Shown here piece after piece: positions 40,988 through 50,110 of a stretch of DNA of 64,000 nucleotides. Within the stretch, counting starts at the first letter, position 1, and the number at the start of each line of letters is the position of its first letter. The notes under the pieces were generated by a model. The model was given only the letters and a program-made list of their open reading frames with translations. It was not told the DNA's origin and ran no database searches. Location of the stretch: positions 2,604,001 through 2,668,000 of the forward strand of contig NZ_CP058348.1 in the NCBI RefSeq assembly GCF_013752535.1. Direction: 5' to 3'. The position numbers were made by a program, and so were the translations under genes. This stretch comes from Bdellovibrio sp. KM01 (GTDB lineage Bacteria > Bdellovibrionota > Bdellovibrionia > Bdellovibrionales > Bdellovibrionaceae).

Positions 40988-42441
40988 GCGGCCTTTTTTC
41001 CGACAACCTCAACCGCAATATTATTAACCATCAGCTCAAGATTACTTGCCTGGGCTGACATCTCTTCAGATGTCGCAGCGGTTTCCTCAGCCGCAGCCGA
41101 GAATGCCTGCGTTTGGCGCTCTAACACTTCCATGGACTTATAAATGGACTGAATGCCATCGGTTTGATCGCGGGTTGTTGCCGCGATCTCCTGATTGAGC
41201 ACACTCACCTTCTTAACCGAAGAAACAATCTGGCTAAGCACTTCATCGCTTTTCACCGCAAGGTCCAACGAGATCTTGGTTTGATTTACATTGTTAGTCA
41301 CAACCAATTTCACTTCCTTGGCAGCTTCCGCTGATTTCAGGGAAAGACTGCGAACGGCATCGGCCACCACCGCAAATCCACGCCCCTGCTCGCCAGCACG
41401 GGCCGCTTCAACGGCTGCATTTAATGCCAGTAAGTTCGTTTGAAAAGCGATGTCATCAATAATATCCATGGCAGAAGCGATTTCGTTTGAGATCTTAGAC
41501 ATGGCATTGATGGATTCCATCAATCGACGAATTTCATCGGCACCTGTAGCTGCGCCTTCCTCTGATTTCTGAGCCAGGCCCGCGGCCTGGTTGGCACGTT
41601 CCTGATTCGCACCGACGACTTCATTAAGGTTTCTTACGGCACCCAGTGTGTCTTCGATTTTCGCAGCCGACTCCACCGAACCTTGGGCCACATTTTGACC
41701 CGCACTGGAAAGCATGTTCGAGGCTTCTTTCACCTGCTTAGAGGCATCGCTGGTGTCAAGTACCGTGCGCGACAGGAATTTCATCAATTGATTTGAAAAC
41801 GTTGCAAACAGAGCAAAGGCTAAAAGCGACGCGATCCCAAAACCAATCATCACTTTCGTGCGAAACGTGTTCACCAAAGTTTCCACGTCATCGACATACA
41901 CACCCGTACCAACAACCCACTTCCAGGGTTTGAACTGACGAACGAAGCTGATTTTAGGCTCTGGTTTTGGCGCCCCTGGCTTAGGCCACATATAACTGAC
42001 AAACCCTTCGGCCGCCGGAGTCTGTGCCATCAATGCGAACTCCCGAAACAAATGCACACCATTCGGGTCCGCCATTTCACCCACGTCTTTACCGTTGAGT
42101 TCCGGTTTAATCGGATGCATCAGAACGTTGGGTTGAAAGTCATTCACCCAAAAGTACTCTTTGCCGGAATAACGGAATTTAGAAATGGCCGCCAAAGCCT
42201 GAGCTTTGGCTTCATCTTCGGTCAGCTTTTTTTCTTCAAAAAGTTTGTAGTACTGTTCGATAGTATTCGACGCAAGATCCACGGTATTGCGCAACATCAC
42301 GCGGCGATCTTCATACATATTGTCGCGAACCAACGGCATTAAATAAAACAGAACAATCGCCCACAAAGGAATAATGGCAGCGACAAGCAAAGCCAACGTC
42401 TTAAACCTATAGCTGCGACCTTTCCAGATACGTACATTCAT
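40984..42441 (-). CDS. Methyl-accepting chemotaxis protein with single Cache domain
   Basis: The start is the ATG at 42441 with GGAGG upstream. The 485-residue receptor has TM1 (LALLVAAIIPLWAIVLFYLM), a periplasmic sCache_2 domain (FRYSGKEYFWVNDFQPNVLM, GVHLFREFALMA, FKPWKWVVGTGVYVDD), TM2, and a long cytoplasmic helical bundle. The signalling tip is DDIAFQTNLLALNAAVEAAR followed by AGEQGRGFAVVADAVRSLS. I see no clear HAMP domain between TM2 and the bundle. It would detect small carboxylates or similar ligands, an inference from the Cache type. No WxWF-type CheR pentapeptide at the C-terminus. Confidence 0.93.
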   Translation of the reverse strand: MNVRIWKGRSYRFKTLALLVAAIIPLWAIVLFYLMPLVRDNMYEDRRVMLRNTVDLASNTIEQYYKLFEEKKLTEDEAKAQALAAISKFRYSGKEYFWVNDFQPNVLMHPIKPELNGKDVGEMADPNGVHLFREFALMAQTPAAEGFVSYMWPKPGAPKPEPKISFVRQFKPWKWVVGTGVYVDDVETLVNTFRTKVMIGFGIASLLAFALFATFSNQLMKFLSRTVLDTSDASKQVKEASNMLSSAGQNVAQGSVESAAKIEDTLGAVRNLNEVVGANQERANQAAGLAQKSEEGAATGADEIRRLMESINAMSKISNEIASAMDIIDDIAFQTNLLALNAAVEAARAGEQGRGFAVVADAVRSLSLKSAEAAKEVKLVVTNNVNQTKISLDLAVKSDEVLSQIVSSVKKVSVLNQEIAATTRDQTDGIQSIYKSMEVLERQTQAFSAAAEETAATSEEMSAQASNLELMVNNIAVEVVGKKAA

Positions 42442-42592
42442 GAGAATCCTCCAAAAGTTTTGTAACCCGAACATATTCGGGTGATTCCACCCGGGGCTGA
42501 AGATATCTCTGACTATCTCGAGGGATTCTAATTTTATTGTCCCACTTTGATAGATCCTCGATTAGAATAACGGCGATAAGGAACACACAACC

Positions 42593-42922
42593 ATGCCTCA
42601 CTTACGATTTCGCGGAATGAAAGAAGAACACGTCTCGGAACTCAGCCAATCCCTGGTTAAAGACCTGGCCCAATCAATCGAAACTTCTGAAGATAATTTT
42701 TCTTTTGAACTCATTCAGACTCAGTACTTTTCTAAAGGCAACCGCGGCGGAGCTTACCCCTTCGTCGAAGTTTTATGGTTCCAACGTTCACAAGAAATCC
42801 AAGATAAGAGTGCTAAGATCATCACAGAAAAAATTAAAAAGCTGTGTCCACAAGATGACATTGCAGTTGTCTTCGTACCACTAGCCAAAAACAGCTACTA
42901 TGAAAACGGCGAGCATTTCTAG
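42593..42922 (+). CDS. DUF1904 family protein
   Basis: A 109-residue protein that fits DUF1904 along its length: PHLRFRGMKEEHVSELSQSL at the start, the central GAYPFVEVLWFQRSQEIQDK, and the C-terminal KNSYYENGEHF. The fold resembles tautomerases but the catalytic Pro1 is displaced to position 2 after Met, so after Met removal Pro would be N-terminal; activity is unproven. It lies 94 bases ahead of the uracil-degradation operon. Confidence 0.85.
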   Translation: MPHLRFRGMKEEHVSELSQSLVKDLAQSIETSEDNFSFELIQTQYFSKGNRGGAYPFVEVLWFQRSQEIQDKSAKIITEKIKKLCPQDDIAVVFVPLAKNSYYENGEHF

Positions 42923-43015
42923 TTGCTCATGAAATTTTCTTAATTTGATCAATCTTACCGTTTATCAATACATTCTGGTTTTTAAAAGTTAAGTAATAAA
43001 AGCCAAGAGAGTATT

Positions 43016-44491
43016 ATGAGCGTTAAGATTCCCCTTCAGCCGATTCCGGTTTTGAACTTCATTTCTGGTCAGTTCAAAGCTGGTAACGGTTTCAAACAAA
43101 GCATTCACTCCCCTCACAATGGAGCATTGATCGGCGAAGTCCATCACTCGACAAAAGAGGATGTTCAGCACGCCGTACAGGCCGCAATCGCCGCGCAAAA
43201 AAAGTGGGCCGCGACGCCAATCAAGGAACGTAGCAAAATTCTTTTTAACTTAAGACAAATTTTAATGCGCGACTTAGATGAAATCGCACATCTGAAAAGC
43301 TCTGAATCCGGTAAGACTTTTCTTGAGGGCAAAGCGGGTCTTTTAAAAGGCATTGAAGTTTTAGAATTTGCGACATCCATTCAAAACTTGGATAACGGCG
43401 GGAAACTTGAAGTTTCCCGTGGAGTGACTTGTGAATACCGCAGACAAGCTTTAGGCGTCGTGGCTAGCATCACTCCCTTTAATTTTCCTGCGATGGTTCC
43501 GTTCTGGACAATTCCAACGGCGCTGGCTTTAGGAAATGCCTATATTTGGAAACCTTCTGAAAAAACTCCACTGACATCTTTAAAGATTGCGGAAGCCATG
43601 TCTGAAGCCGGACTTCCTGAAGGAGTTTTTCAAGTTCTGCAAGGTGGAACTGAAACTTCACAAGCCTTGATCGATCACCCAGAAATACAAGCTATCGCAT
43701 TTGTGGGTTCTACTCCCGTGGCACGTCAGGTTTATCAGCGCGGCACTCAGCTTGGAAAACGTGTTCTTGCGCTGGGTGGAGCGAAAAATCACATCGTTCT
43801 TTTACCCGATGCTCAACCTGATATTGCCGGCCCTGGAATTTCTGATTCCTTTACGGGTTGTGCGGGTCAACGCTGTATGGCTGCCGCAGTCCTATTGGCG
43901 GTCGGCGACGTGGAAATACATATTCAAAAAATCCTGGAACGCGCCCGCTCTTTAGAGCTTGGAAAAGATATGGGAGCTTTGATTAACAAGTCGCAGATTG
44001 AATTTTTGAATCAGCAAATTCAAAAAGCCGTCAATGAGGGCGCTAAAATTTTATTGGACGGCAGAAAAGCGATACCACCCCCGGGCCAGGAAAATGGCAA
44101 TTGGATGGGACCGACGATTCTAGATCATGTTTCACCCGATCAAGACATCGCAAAATTAGAACTTTTTGGACCGGTCCTTTGTATCATTCGCTGCAAAGAC
44201 ATTTCTGAAGCGATGATGATCGAAAACTCTTCAAGAATGGGCAATGCCTGTGCGGTATTCACCTCCTCTGGAACGCTGGCAGAGAAAGTCATTTCTTTGG
44301 CGTCAACGGGAATGGTGGGTGTGAATGTCGGGGTTCCCGTTCCGCGCGAGCCATTTTCATTCGGAGGAATTCATGAATCCAAGTTCGGTCACGGCGATAT
44401 CACGGGCGTTTCGTCATTGGATTTCTGGTCAAACTTAAAAAAAGTCACCGTCAAATGGGACCAACAACACGACAATAATTGGATGTCATAA
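43016..44491 (+). CDS. CoA-acylating (methyl)malonate-semialdehyde dehydrogenase-like enzyme
   Basis: A 491-residue aldehyde dehydrogenase: VVASITPFNFPAMVPFWTIP, IWKPSEKTPLTSLKIAEAM, IAFVGSTPVARQVYQRGTQL, then LGGAKNHIVLLPDAQ, where MMSDH-type enzymes lack the general-base Glu of other ALDHs, and FTGCAGQRCMAAAVL with catalytic Cys287. The family turns (methyl)malonate semialdehyde plus CoA and NAD+ into acetyl- or propionyl-CoA. Being first of the URC operon, its likely substrate is malonate semialdehyde from uracil, feeding acetyl-CoA into metabolism. This is inference from gene context and family knowledge. Confidence 0.9.
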   Translation: MSVKIPLQPIPVLNFISGQFKAGNGFKQSIHSPHNGALIGEVHHSTKEDVQHAVQAAIAAQKKWAATPIKERSKILFNLRQILMRDLDEIAHLKSSESGKTFLEGKAGLLKGIEVLEFATSIQNLDNGGKLEVSRGVTCEYRRQALGVVASITPFNFPAMVPFWTIPTALALGNAYIWKPSEKTPLTSLKIAEAMSEAGLPEGVFQVLQGGTETSQALIDHPEIQAIAFVGSTPVARQVYQRGTQLGKRVLALGGAKNHIVLLPDAQPDIAGPGISDSFTGCAGQRCMAAAVLLAVGDVEIHIQKILERARSLELGKDMGALINKSQIEFLNQQIQKAVNEGAKILLDGRKAIPPPGQENGNWMGPTILDHVSPDQDIAKLELFGPVLCIIRCKDISEAMMIENSSRMGNACAVFTSSGTLAEKVISLASTGMVGVNVGVPVPREPFSFGGIHESKFGHGDITGVSSLDFWSNLKKVTVKWDQQHDNNWMS

Positions 44492-44492
44492 T

Positions 44493-45755
44493 ATGTACGA
44501 ACCTAAAAGATCACCTCACGTCGTTCTTACCTCTCACTCAAGTCACGTTTTCAAAGAAAGCTTACCGATCCATTGGGGGGCCACCACTCCCATGGAGCGT
44601 GGACCAATTATCGGTTCTTTGACGGATACGAAAAAACGAAATGCTATTGGAACTCATAGCGGGAGTTATACGGTTTACCGTGCACTTTCGATTGCGCAAA
44701 AACGTTATTCCACTTCTCACCGCCCGGATTTGAACAACACGCAAAGCCCGGTAAAAATCGGTCCTTTTCCGTCGTGGCAGGATCCTGACAAAATCGTGTC
44801 CCTGGATCCCTGGGGTTTTGACGTTCCGATGCATTTCAAAGAAGCCTATGCCTGTGGCTATGATGTGCGCCCCACAATTGCGGTGACTCAGGCTCGTTTG
44901 CAAATTCCTGAAATTAACGAAGCGATCGATAAAGGCCGTCTAAAAATTGACGGTAAAATTATCACTGAAGCTCGCGACATCAAGGTCACAAAAGTCGCGA
45001 TTGAACCCGTGTGGTACTTACCAGGGATCGCCAAAAGATTAGGCGTTGAGGAAGGTGACCTTAGAAAAATTCTTTTTCAAGAAACTGGCGGCATGTTCCC
45101 GGAACTAGTCACTCGCCCAGATTTAAAAGTGATGTTGCCACCGATAGGTTCCACCACAGTTTATATTTTTGGTGAAACCGCAGATCTGGCGAATCCTGAA
45201 ATCGAGCTCACTTGTCGTGTACATGACGAATGTAACGGATCAGATGTGTTTGGTTCAGACATTTGTACCTGCCGCCCTTATTTGATTTATGGAATCGAGG
45301 ATGCCGTTCGCACGGCGCAGCGCGGAGGCGTGGGACTTATTGCTTACTACCGTAAAGAAGGCCGCGCCCTTGGCGAAGTGACGAAATTCCTGGTTTACAA
45401 TGCTCGTAAACGCCAAGCCGGAGGAGACTCCGCTGCGACCTACTTCCATCGCACCGAATGTGTTGCCGGGGTTGAGGACGCGCGATTCCAAGAATTGATG
45501 CCAGACATTTTAAATTTCTTTGGAATCACGAAAATCCACAATCTGCACTCGATGAGCAATATGAAATATGATGCCATCGTGAAAAGCGGCATCACCGTGG
45601 TGAACCGTATTTCTATTCCTGACAATTTGATTCCTGCCGATGCGCAGGTCGAAATGGAAGCGAAAAAGGCTGCCGGATACTTTAATCCCGGCGCACAGAA
45701 AACAGCCCAAGAACTGGCTATGGTTCAAGGAAGAGGAATCGATGAACAATACTAG
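44493..45755 (+). CDS. URC1-type GTP cyclohydrolase II-like protein (uracil degradation)
   Basis: The 420-residue protein has a RibA-like domain from about residue 200: IFGETADLANPEIELTCRVH, zinc ligands Cys247, Cys258 and Cys260 (the C-x10-C-x-C of GTP cyclohydrolase II), then GVGLIAYYRKEGRALGEVTK. A 200-residue N-terminal extension distinguishes it from RibA. Together with URC4 and UPRT next to it, it fits URC1, required for the URC pathway of uracil catabolism known from Lachancea kluyveri. URC1 is thought to act on a uracil nucleotide rather than GTP. The start follows the dehydrogenase stop by one base. Confidence 0.92.
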   Translation: MYEPKRSPHVVLTSHSSHVFKESLPIHWGATTPMERGPIIGSLTDTKKRNAIGTHSGSYTVYRALSIAQKRYSTSHRPDLNNTQSPVKIGPFPSWQDPDKIVSLDPWGFDVPMHFKEAYACGYDVRPTIAVTQARLQIPEINEAIDKGRLKIDGKIITEARDIKVTKVAIEPVWYLPGIAKRLGVEEGDLRKILFQETGGMFPELVTRPDLKVMLPPIGSTTVYIFGETADLANPEIELTCRVHDECNGSDVFGSDICTCRPYLIYGIEDAVRTAQRGGVGLIAYYRKEGRALGEVTKFLVYNARKRQAGGDSAATYFHRTECVAGVEDARFQELMPDILNFFGITKIHNLHSMSNMKYDAIVKSGITVVNRISIPDNLIPADAQVEMEAKKAAGYFNPGAQKTAQELAMVQGRGIDEQY

Positions 45756-46956
45756 TGATCAAGTTATCGACGTGAATTTCTTGCTGTCCCCGCAAGCAGT
45801 TCGCCATAGTGCTGAAAAAATCTTGGACTTAACAATCAAAGATCAAACTCACTTTCGCTATCATCCTGAAAAGATGCCGGCGGTTGTGGATTACGTTCTG
45901 CAAGTGATTCGTGAAAACTATCCTGAACTCAACATTCCGTTTCACTCTCGCTGGGGGCACTTCCGGGCGGGTAACGTGGATCGCACTTTGTGGCTGAAAA
46001 AGCGCATTCAACATCTGGATCCTTTGGAACAAGCGCGTATCAAACTTGATCTCGTCATTCCTTCTGTATTGTTGGATGCTGGAGCCGGCAATATCTGGTC
46101 CTTTAAAGAGGAAAGTACGGGGAAGATCTTCCAACGCTCTGAGGGACTGGGGATTGCCAGTTTCTATCTGTTCATCATTGGTTATCTTTCTGATGATTTG
46201 GATGAACCATTGCAAGCCACTGATTTGGGCTTACAAACTTTAAGCCGTGAAGCTTTAAGCAAAATCTTTCAGGTCACCGAAAGAAATCCACTCGTGGGCA
46301 TCGAGGGACGCCTGCAACTGATTCAAAACCTGGGGCGCACCGTTGCCGAGAAAAAGAATATTTTCCCGCTGGGTCGTCCGGGCAGCATGGTTGATTATCT
46401 CAGAGCGAAATACGGCATGAAGCTCACTGGGCCTCAGTTACTTCGCGCAGTTCTTGATGGTTTGGGTGATATTTGGCCCGGCCGCTTGCAAGTCGACGGA
46501 GTGAATCTGGGAGACACTTGGCACTATGACAAAATCCCGGGGGGCCTTGCCTGCTTCCATAAGCTTTCTCAGTGGATGACTTATTCATTGATGGAACCCT
46601 TGATGGAAGCTGGATTTGAACTGACAGAGGTCGATCAATTGACGGGCCTGGCGGAGTATCGCAACGGGGGCCTGCTGTTAGATCGCGGTTTGATTTCTTT
46701 GAAAGATCCTAAACTGGCTGACGTCTCCCACTCCCCCGATTCTGAAATCATCGTGGAATGGCGTGGATTAACGGTTAGCCTCCTAGACCGCATCGGTCAG
46801 GCCGTTCAAAAAGAACTACACAAGGATCCAGCTGATTTCCCCTTGGCAAAAGTTCTTGAGGGAGGCACTTGGTGGGCGGGTCGCAAGGCTGCAAAAGTGC
46901 TTCGTCCCGATGGCTCCCCTCCTTTGAAAATTCAAAGTGACGGGACTGTTTTTTAA
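45742..46956 (+). CDS. URC4/URG3 family protein (DUF1688)
   Basis: The start is the ATG at 45742 with AAGGAAGAGG upstream, overlapping URC1 by 14 bases. The 404-residue protein matches DUF1688: LLSPQAVRHSAEKILDL, IPFHSRWGHFRAGNVDR, SVLLDAGAGNIWSFKEESTG, RSEGLGIASFYLF, LGRPGSMVDYLRAKYG, and the C-terminal LEGGTWWAGRKAAKVLRPDG. DUF1688/URC4 is essential for URC uracil degradation in yeast, but its reaction is not established. It appears full length and sits between URC1 and the UPRT gene. Confidence 0.95.
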   Translation: MNNTSDQVIDVNFLLSPQAVRHSAEKILDLTIKDQTHFRYHPEKMPAVVDYVLQVIRENYPELNIPFHSRWGHFRAGNVDRTLWLKKRIQHLDPLEQARIKLDLVIPSVLLDAGAGNIWSFKEESTGKIFQRSEGLGIASFYLFIIGYLSDDLDEPLQATDLGLQTLSREALSKIFQVTERNPLVGIEGRLQLIQNLGRTVAEKKNIFPLGRPGSMVDYLRAKYGMKLTGPQLLRAVLDGLGDIWPGRLQVDGVNLGDTWHYDKIPGGLACFHKLSQWMTYSLMEPLMEAGFELTEVDQLTGLAEYRNGGLLLDRGLISLKDPKLADVSHSPDSEIIVEWRGLTVSLLDRIGQAVQKELHKDPADFPLAKVLEGGTWWAGRKAAKVLRPDGSPPLKIQSDGTVF

Positions 46957-46979
46957 TTTTTTCAATAGAGGTTTTTCAA

Positions 46980-47612
46980 ATGCACGCACGCACGAAAGTT
47001 ATCAATCACCCCCTTCTTCGCCATAAGCTTGGGTATTTGCGCGATCGCAACACCTACTCTCACGAATTCCGTGAAATGGTCAAAGAGGTCACTAAGATTT
47101 TGGTTTATGAAGCCATGAAAGACTGGATTCATATGGAAAAGATCAATATCGATACGCCCATGGCCAGGGCGACGGCTTATCGAATCAGCAACCCTCCCAT
47201 TGTGGTATCGGTGATGCGAGCCGGGAACGGAATGTTGGATGCCGCTTTAAGCATGATCCCCTTTGCCAGCACCGGTTTTATTGGCATTTACCGAGATAAA
47301 TTCATCAATAATACCGTGGAGTACTATTTCAAAATGCCTCAGGAAGTTCTGGGCAAAGAAGTGCTTCTTTGCGACCCTTTGATTGCGACAGCAGATACCA
47401 TTATCGCGGCCATTGACCGCCTTAAAAACTATGGAGTCGGTCGAATCAAAGTTTTATCGATTCTAGCGAGTGAACAAGGCCTTGAAAAGATCCATCATTT
47501 TCACCCTGACGTAGAAGTGTTGACTCTAGATATAGAAACAGAGATGAATGAAGCCGGCTATCTGGTCCCAGGCTTAGGCGACGCTGGAGACAGGCTTTTT
47601 CAAACCAAGTAG
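46980..47612 (+). CDS. upp: Uracil phosphoribosyltransferase
   Basis: The 210-residue enzyme makes UMP from uracil and PRPP. Motifs: HPLLRHKLGYLRDRNT, VVSVMRAGNGMLDAALSMIP, LLCDPLIATADTIIAAIDRL (PRPP loop) and the uracil-binding end GYLVPGLGDAGDRLFQT. The PRPP loop reads ATADT instead of the usual ATGGS/ATGNT. In the URC pathway UMP formation by UPRT (URC6) is the entry step, which fits its place after URC1 and URC4. It can also serve simple salvage of uracil from prey RNA. Confidence 0.94.
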   Translation: MHARTKVINHPLLRHKLGYLRDRNTYSHEFREMVKEVTKILVYEAMKDWIHMEKINIDTPMARATAYRISNPPIVVSVMRAGNGMLDAALSMIPFASTGFIGIYRDKFINNTVEYYFKMPQEVLGKEVLLCDPLIATADTIIAAIDRLKNYGVGRIKVLSILASEQGLEKIHHFHPDVEVLTLDIETEMNEAGYLVPGLGDAGDRLFQTK

Positions 47613-47618
47613 GTACTC

Positions 47619-48251
47619 ATGAATACACAGTGGCAACGACCTCATATTATCGGAGTGGCTGGTGGCAGTGGCTCGGGGAAAACCTATTTTGCCCGTGAAC
47701 TTCAAAACCTCTTGGGAAAAGATCATTGTTCGATTCTGTATCAGGATAACTATTATCATGACCAATCCGCGCGTTTTGATGGTGATGGGGGCTCTGTGAA
47801 TTTCGATCATCCAGAAAGTTTGGATTTTGCTCTTTTGGCAGAGGGTCTTCGTACACTCAAGCAGGGTAAAACTCTTTCTGTGCCTCTTTATGACTTTGTC
47901 ACTCACACCCGCAAAGTCGAAACTGAGTCCAAAGAACCAACAAGAATCGTTTTAGTTGATGGCATCTTAATTCTCCACTCACCAGAAGTGCGTGCCGAGT
48001 TAGACGAAGCGATCTACTTTGATACTCCTGAGTTCATTCGCTTTGAACGTCGCTTGCAACGCGATGTTGAAGAGCGTGGCCGCACTCCAGAAGGCGTGCG
48101 CAAACAGTTTGATCTTCAAGTCCGTCCTATGCACAATATGTTTGTCGAGCCTTCGAAAGAACACGCTCACCGAGTTATCAAGGATCACGAAGATTATCAT
48201 CGTGCCTTGGCGCAAGTTCGCTTGCATCTCGCAACTAAATTCAACATTTGA
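47619..48251 (+). CDS. udk: Uridine kinase
   Basis: A 210-residue kinase that phosphorylates uridine (and cytidine) to the monophosphate. It has a P-loop GVAGGSGSGKTYFARE, the substrate motif YQDNYYHD, the FDHPESLDFALLAEGL region, PLYDFVTHTRKVE, and EGIL-type VLVDGILILHS. It begins 6 bases after upp, so both entry routes into UMP, from uracil and from uridine, are produced from the same transcript as URC1 and URC4. Confidence 0.95.
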   Translation: MNTQWQRPHIIGVAGGSGSGKTYFARELQNLLGKDHCSILYQDNYYHDQSARFDGDGGSVNFDHPESLDFALLAEGLRTLKQGKTLSVPLYDFVTHTRKVETESKEPTRIVLVDGILILHSPEVRAELDEAIYFDTPEFIRFERRLQRDVEERGRTPEGVRKQFDLQVRPMHNMFVEPSKEHAHRVIKDHEDYHRALAQVRLHLATKFNI

Positions 48252-48262
48252 GAGGCAACCTG

Positions 48263-49627
48263 ATGAACCAAAATTCCGAAATGACCCGAACACTTGGCTT
48301 TATTCCCGTGTTATCTCTGGTCATCGGAACGATATTGGGAACAGGGGTTTTTCTTAAAGCTGCAATCATGTCCCAATATCTGGGAAATTCCATGTGGGTT
48401 CTGATCGCTTATGTTGTGGCCGGCTTGCTATCTTTGGCGGGTGCTTTGACGTACGCCGAGATTGGAATTCTTTTTCCACGCGCAGGCGGCGAATACGTGT
48501 ATTTGAAAGAAGCCTTTGGCGAAATGCCCGCTTACCTTTATGGCTGGCAAAGATTCTGGGTGAGTGCTCCGGGCACGATCGCGGCCTATGCCGTGGGAAC
48601 TGCGACCTTTGCAGCACCGATCTTGAACCTTGATTGGATGGGTGGACAAAAGGGCTTTGCCATCATCTTAATCGTTCTTTTCTCCTGCCTGAACTGTTTA
48701 AACGTGCAACTGAATGGCCGCCTGGCTTCGGTTATGACATTCTTAAAAGTCGCGATGCTGGTTTTCATTATCGGTGGCGTGATGTTCCTTTCTAAATCAG
48801 GCACTCATGAAAACTTGATGGCGTCGGGCACCACCTTCCCTGGATTCAGTGCTTTTGGTGCAGCCTTGTTAGCGGCCCTATGGGCTTACGACGGCTGGAA
48901 CAATATGCCGATGGTAGCGGGTGAAATTAAAAATCCATCTCGCAACATCCCTTGGGGGTTAGGCTTGGGAGTTTTAGTGATCCTGGGACTGTATGCTTTG
49001 ATTCACTACTGCTATTTTTATGCTTTGCCTTTTAATGAAGTACTGACGGCAAACTCCAAAGTGAATCCGCAAGCTCTTCCCGTGGCTGCCAAAGTGGCCC
49101 AAAGCTTTATGGGTCCCGCTGGAGTGCTGTTCTTAGGTATCGCAATGATGTTCTCGGCGATTGGAGCCATGAATGCTTCGATCTTAACGAACGCCCGTGT
49201 GCCTTATGCGATGGCGAAAGATGGTTTGTTTGCGACCTCGATGGCGAAGCTTCACCCTAAAACAGAATCACCTTACGTGGCGATCCTGGTGCAAGCGGTG
49301 TTCTCTGTGATTCTGGCTATGTCAGGATCCTTTGATCAGCTGACAGACTATGTGGTTTTTGCTTCGTGGATTTTCTATGCCTTGGTAACGGCTTCTGTCT
49401 TTAAATTCAGAAAAACAATGCCCGATGCTCCCCGTTCTTACAAAACCTGGGGATATCCAGTGGTGCCAGTGGTGTTCTTAATCTTAGCAGTGCTGTTATT
49501 GATTAACACGCTTTGGACAAGCCCGCAGGAAAGCATGTGGGGCTTGGTCATCATTATGGCGGGAGCTCCAGTTTACTATATCCAAAAAAAGTACTTCGCC
49601 GTCGTTCCGCAAAGAGCGACTGAGTAA
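48263..49627 (+). CDS. APC-superfamily permease
   Basis: The start is the ATG at 48263 with GAGAGG upstream. The 454-residue protein has twelve predicted TM helices with the APC pattern: LSLVIGTILGTGVFLKAAI with the GTGVF substrate loop in TM1, YVVAGLLSLAGALTYAEIGI, FPRAGGEYVYLKEAFGEMPA, and ALWAYDGWNNMPMVAGEIKN in TM6. By sequence it resembles amino-acid exchangers of the LAT family. Its position 11 bases after udk suggests uptake of a nucleobase, nucleoside or an amino acid connected with pyrimidine use; the substrate is open. Confidence 0.92.
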   Translation: MNQNSEMTRTLGFIPVLSLVIGTILGTGVFLKAAIMSQYLGNSMWVLIAYVVAGLLSLAGALTYAEIGILFPRAGGEYVYLKEAFGEMPAYLYGWQRFWVSAPGTIAAYAVGTATFAAPILNLDWMGGQKGFAIILIVLFSCLNCLNVQLNGRLASVMTFLKVAMLVFIIGGVMFLSKSGTHENLMASGTTFPGFSAFGAALLAALWAYDGWNNMPMVAGEIKNPSRNIPWGLGLGVLVILGLYALIHYCYFYALPFNEVLTANSKVNPQALPVAAKVAQSFMGPAGVLFLGIAMMFSAIGAMNASILTNARVPYAMAKDGLFATSMAKLHPKTESPYVAILVQAVFSVILAMSGSFDQLTDYVVFASWIFYALVTASVFKFRKTMPDAPRSYKTWGYPVVPVVFLILAVLLLINTLWTSPQESMWGLVIIMAGAPVYYIQKKYFAVVPQRATE

Positions 49628-49630
49628 AGT

Positions 49631-50038
49631 CTATTCCTCTTTGGCACCCGGTTCTGGCTGATTTCTCATATGATCAGCCAGATTCAAAAGGGAATGCAAA
49701 AGCTCACTTCTCATCGGCTCTTGAATACCCACATCTTCAAATGCATGAACCATGCAAAGCATCCATTGATCACGTTCAGATTTTCCGATGGCAAAAGGAA
49801 AGTGGCGCATGCGCAGACGAGGGTGACCAAAACGTTCCTGGAACAAATTCGGTCCTCCCAACCAGCCCGATAAAAACATAAAAAGTTTTTCTTCAGAGCC
49901 GCGAAGATTTTCAGGATGCATATCACGAATCACCTTCACTTCCGCCATCGTGTCCATGATCTCGTAAAAGCGCTGGCAAATCTTCCTTACCACCGGCTCC
50001 CCGCCTATCAATTCATACATCATTTTTTCCTGAGACAT
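49631..50038 (-). CDS. Group II truncated haemoglobin
   Basis: The 135-residue protein matches trHbO/YjbI: MYELIGGEPVVRKICQRFYE, KVIRDMHP, KLFMFLSGWLGGPNLFQERF, GHPRLRMRHFPFAIGKSERD with the proximal His and QWMLCMVHAFED with the G8 Trp. It should bind O2 or NO with haem; roles in O2 delivery and detoxification are known for the family. It converges with the permease gene. The palindromic element copy 2 lies 72 bases upstream. Confidence 0.93.
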   Translation of the reverse strand: MSQEKMMYELIGGEPVVRKICQRFYEIMDTMAEVKVIRDMHPENLRGSEEKLFMFLSGWLGGPNLFQERFGHPRLRMRHFPFAIGKSERDQWMLCMVHAFEDVGIQEPMRSELLHSLLNLADHMRNQPEPGAKEE

Positions 50039-50110
50039 AGTTCACCACGCTTTAAGATAATTTCCGCAGTGAACCTACTATTTTCCAATATTGTACGCAA
50101 CAAACTTGAA

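Noticed and set aside
44493-45755. Riboflavin biosynthesis GTP cyclohydrolase II (ribA)
   Set aside because: It has the RibA-type zinc cysteines, but the large N-terminal extension and the neighbours URC4 and UPRT fit URC1 better than riboflavin synthesis.
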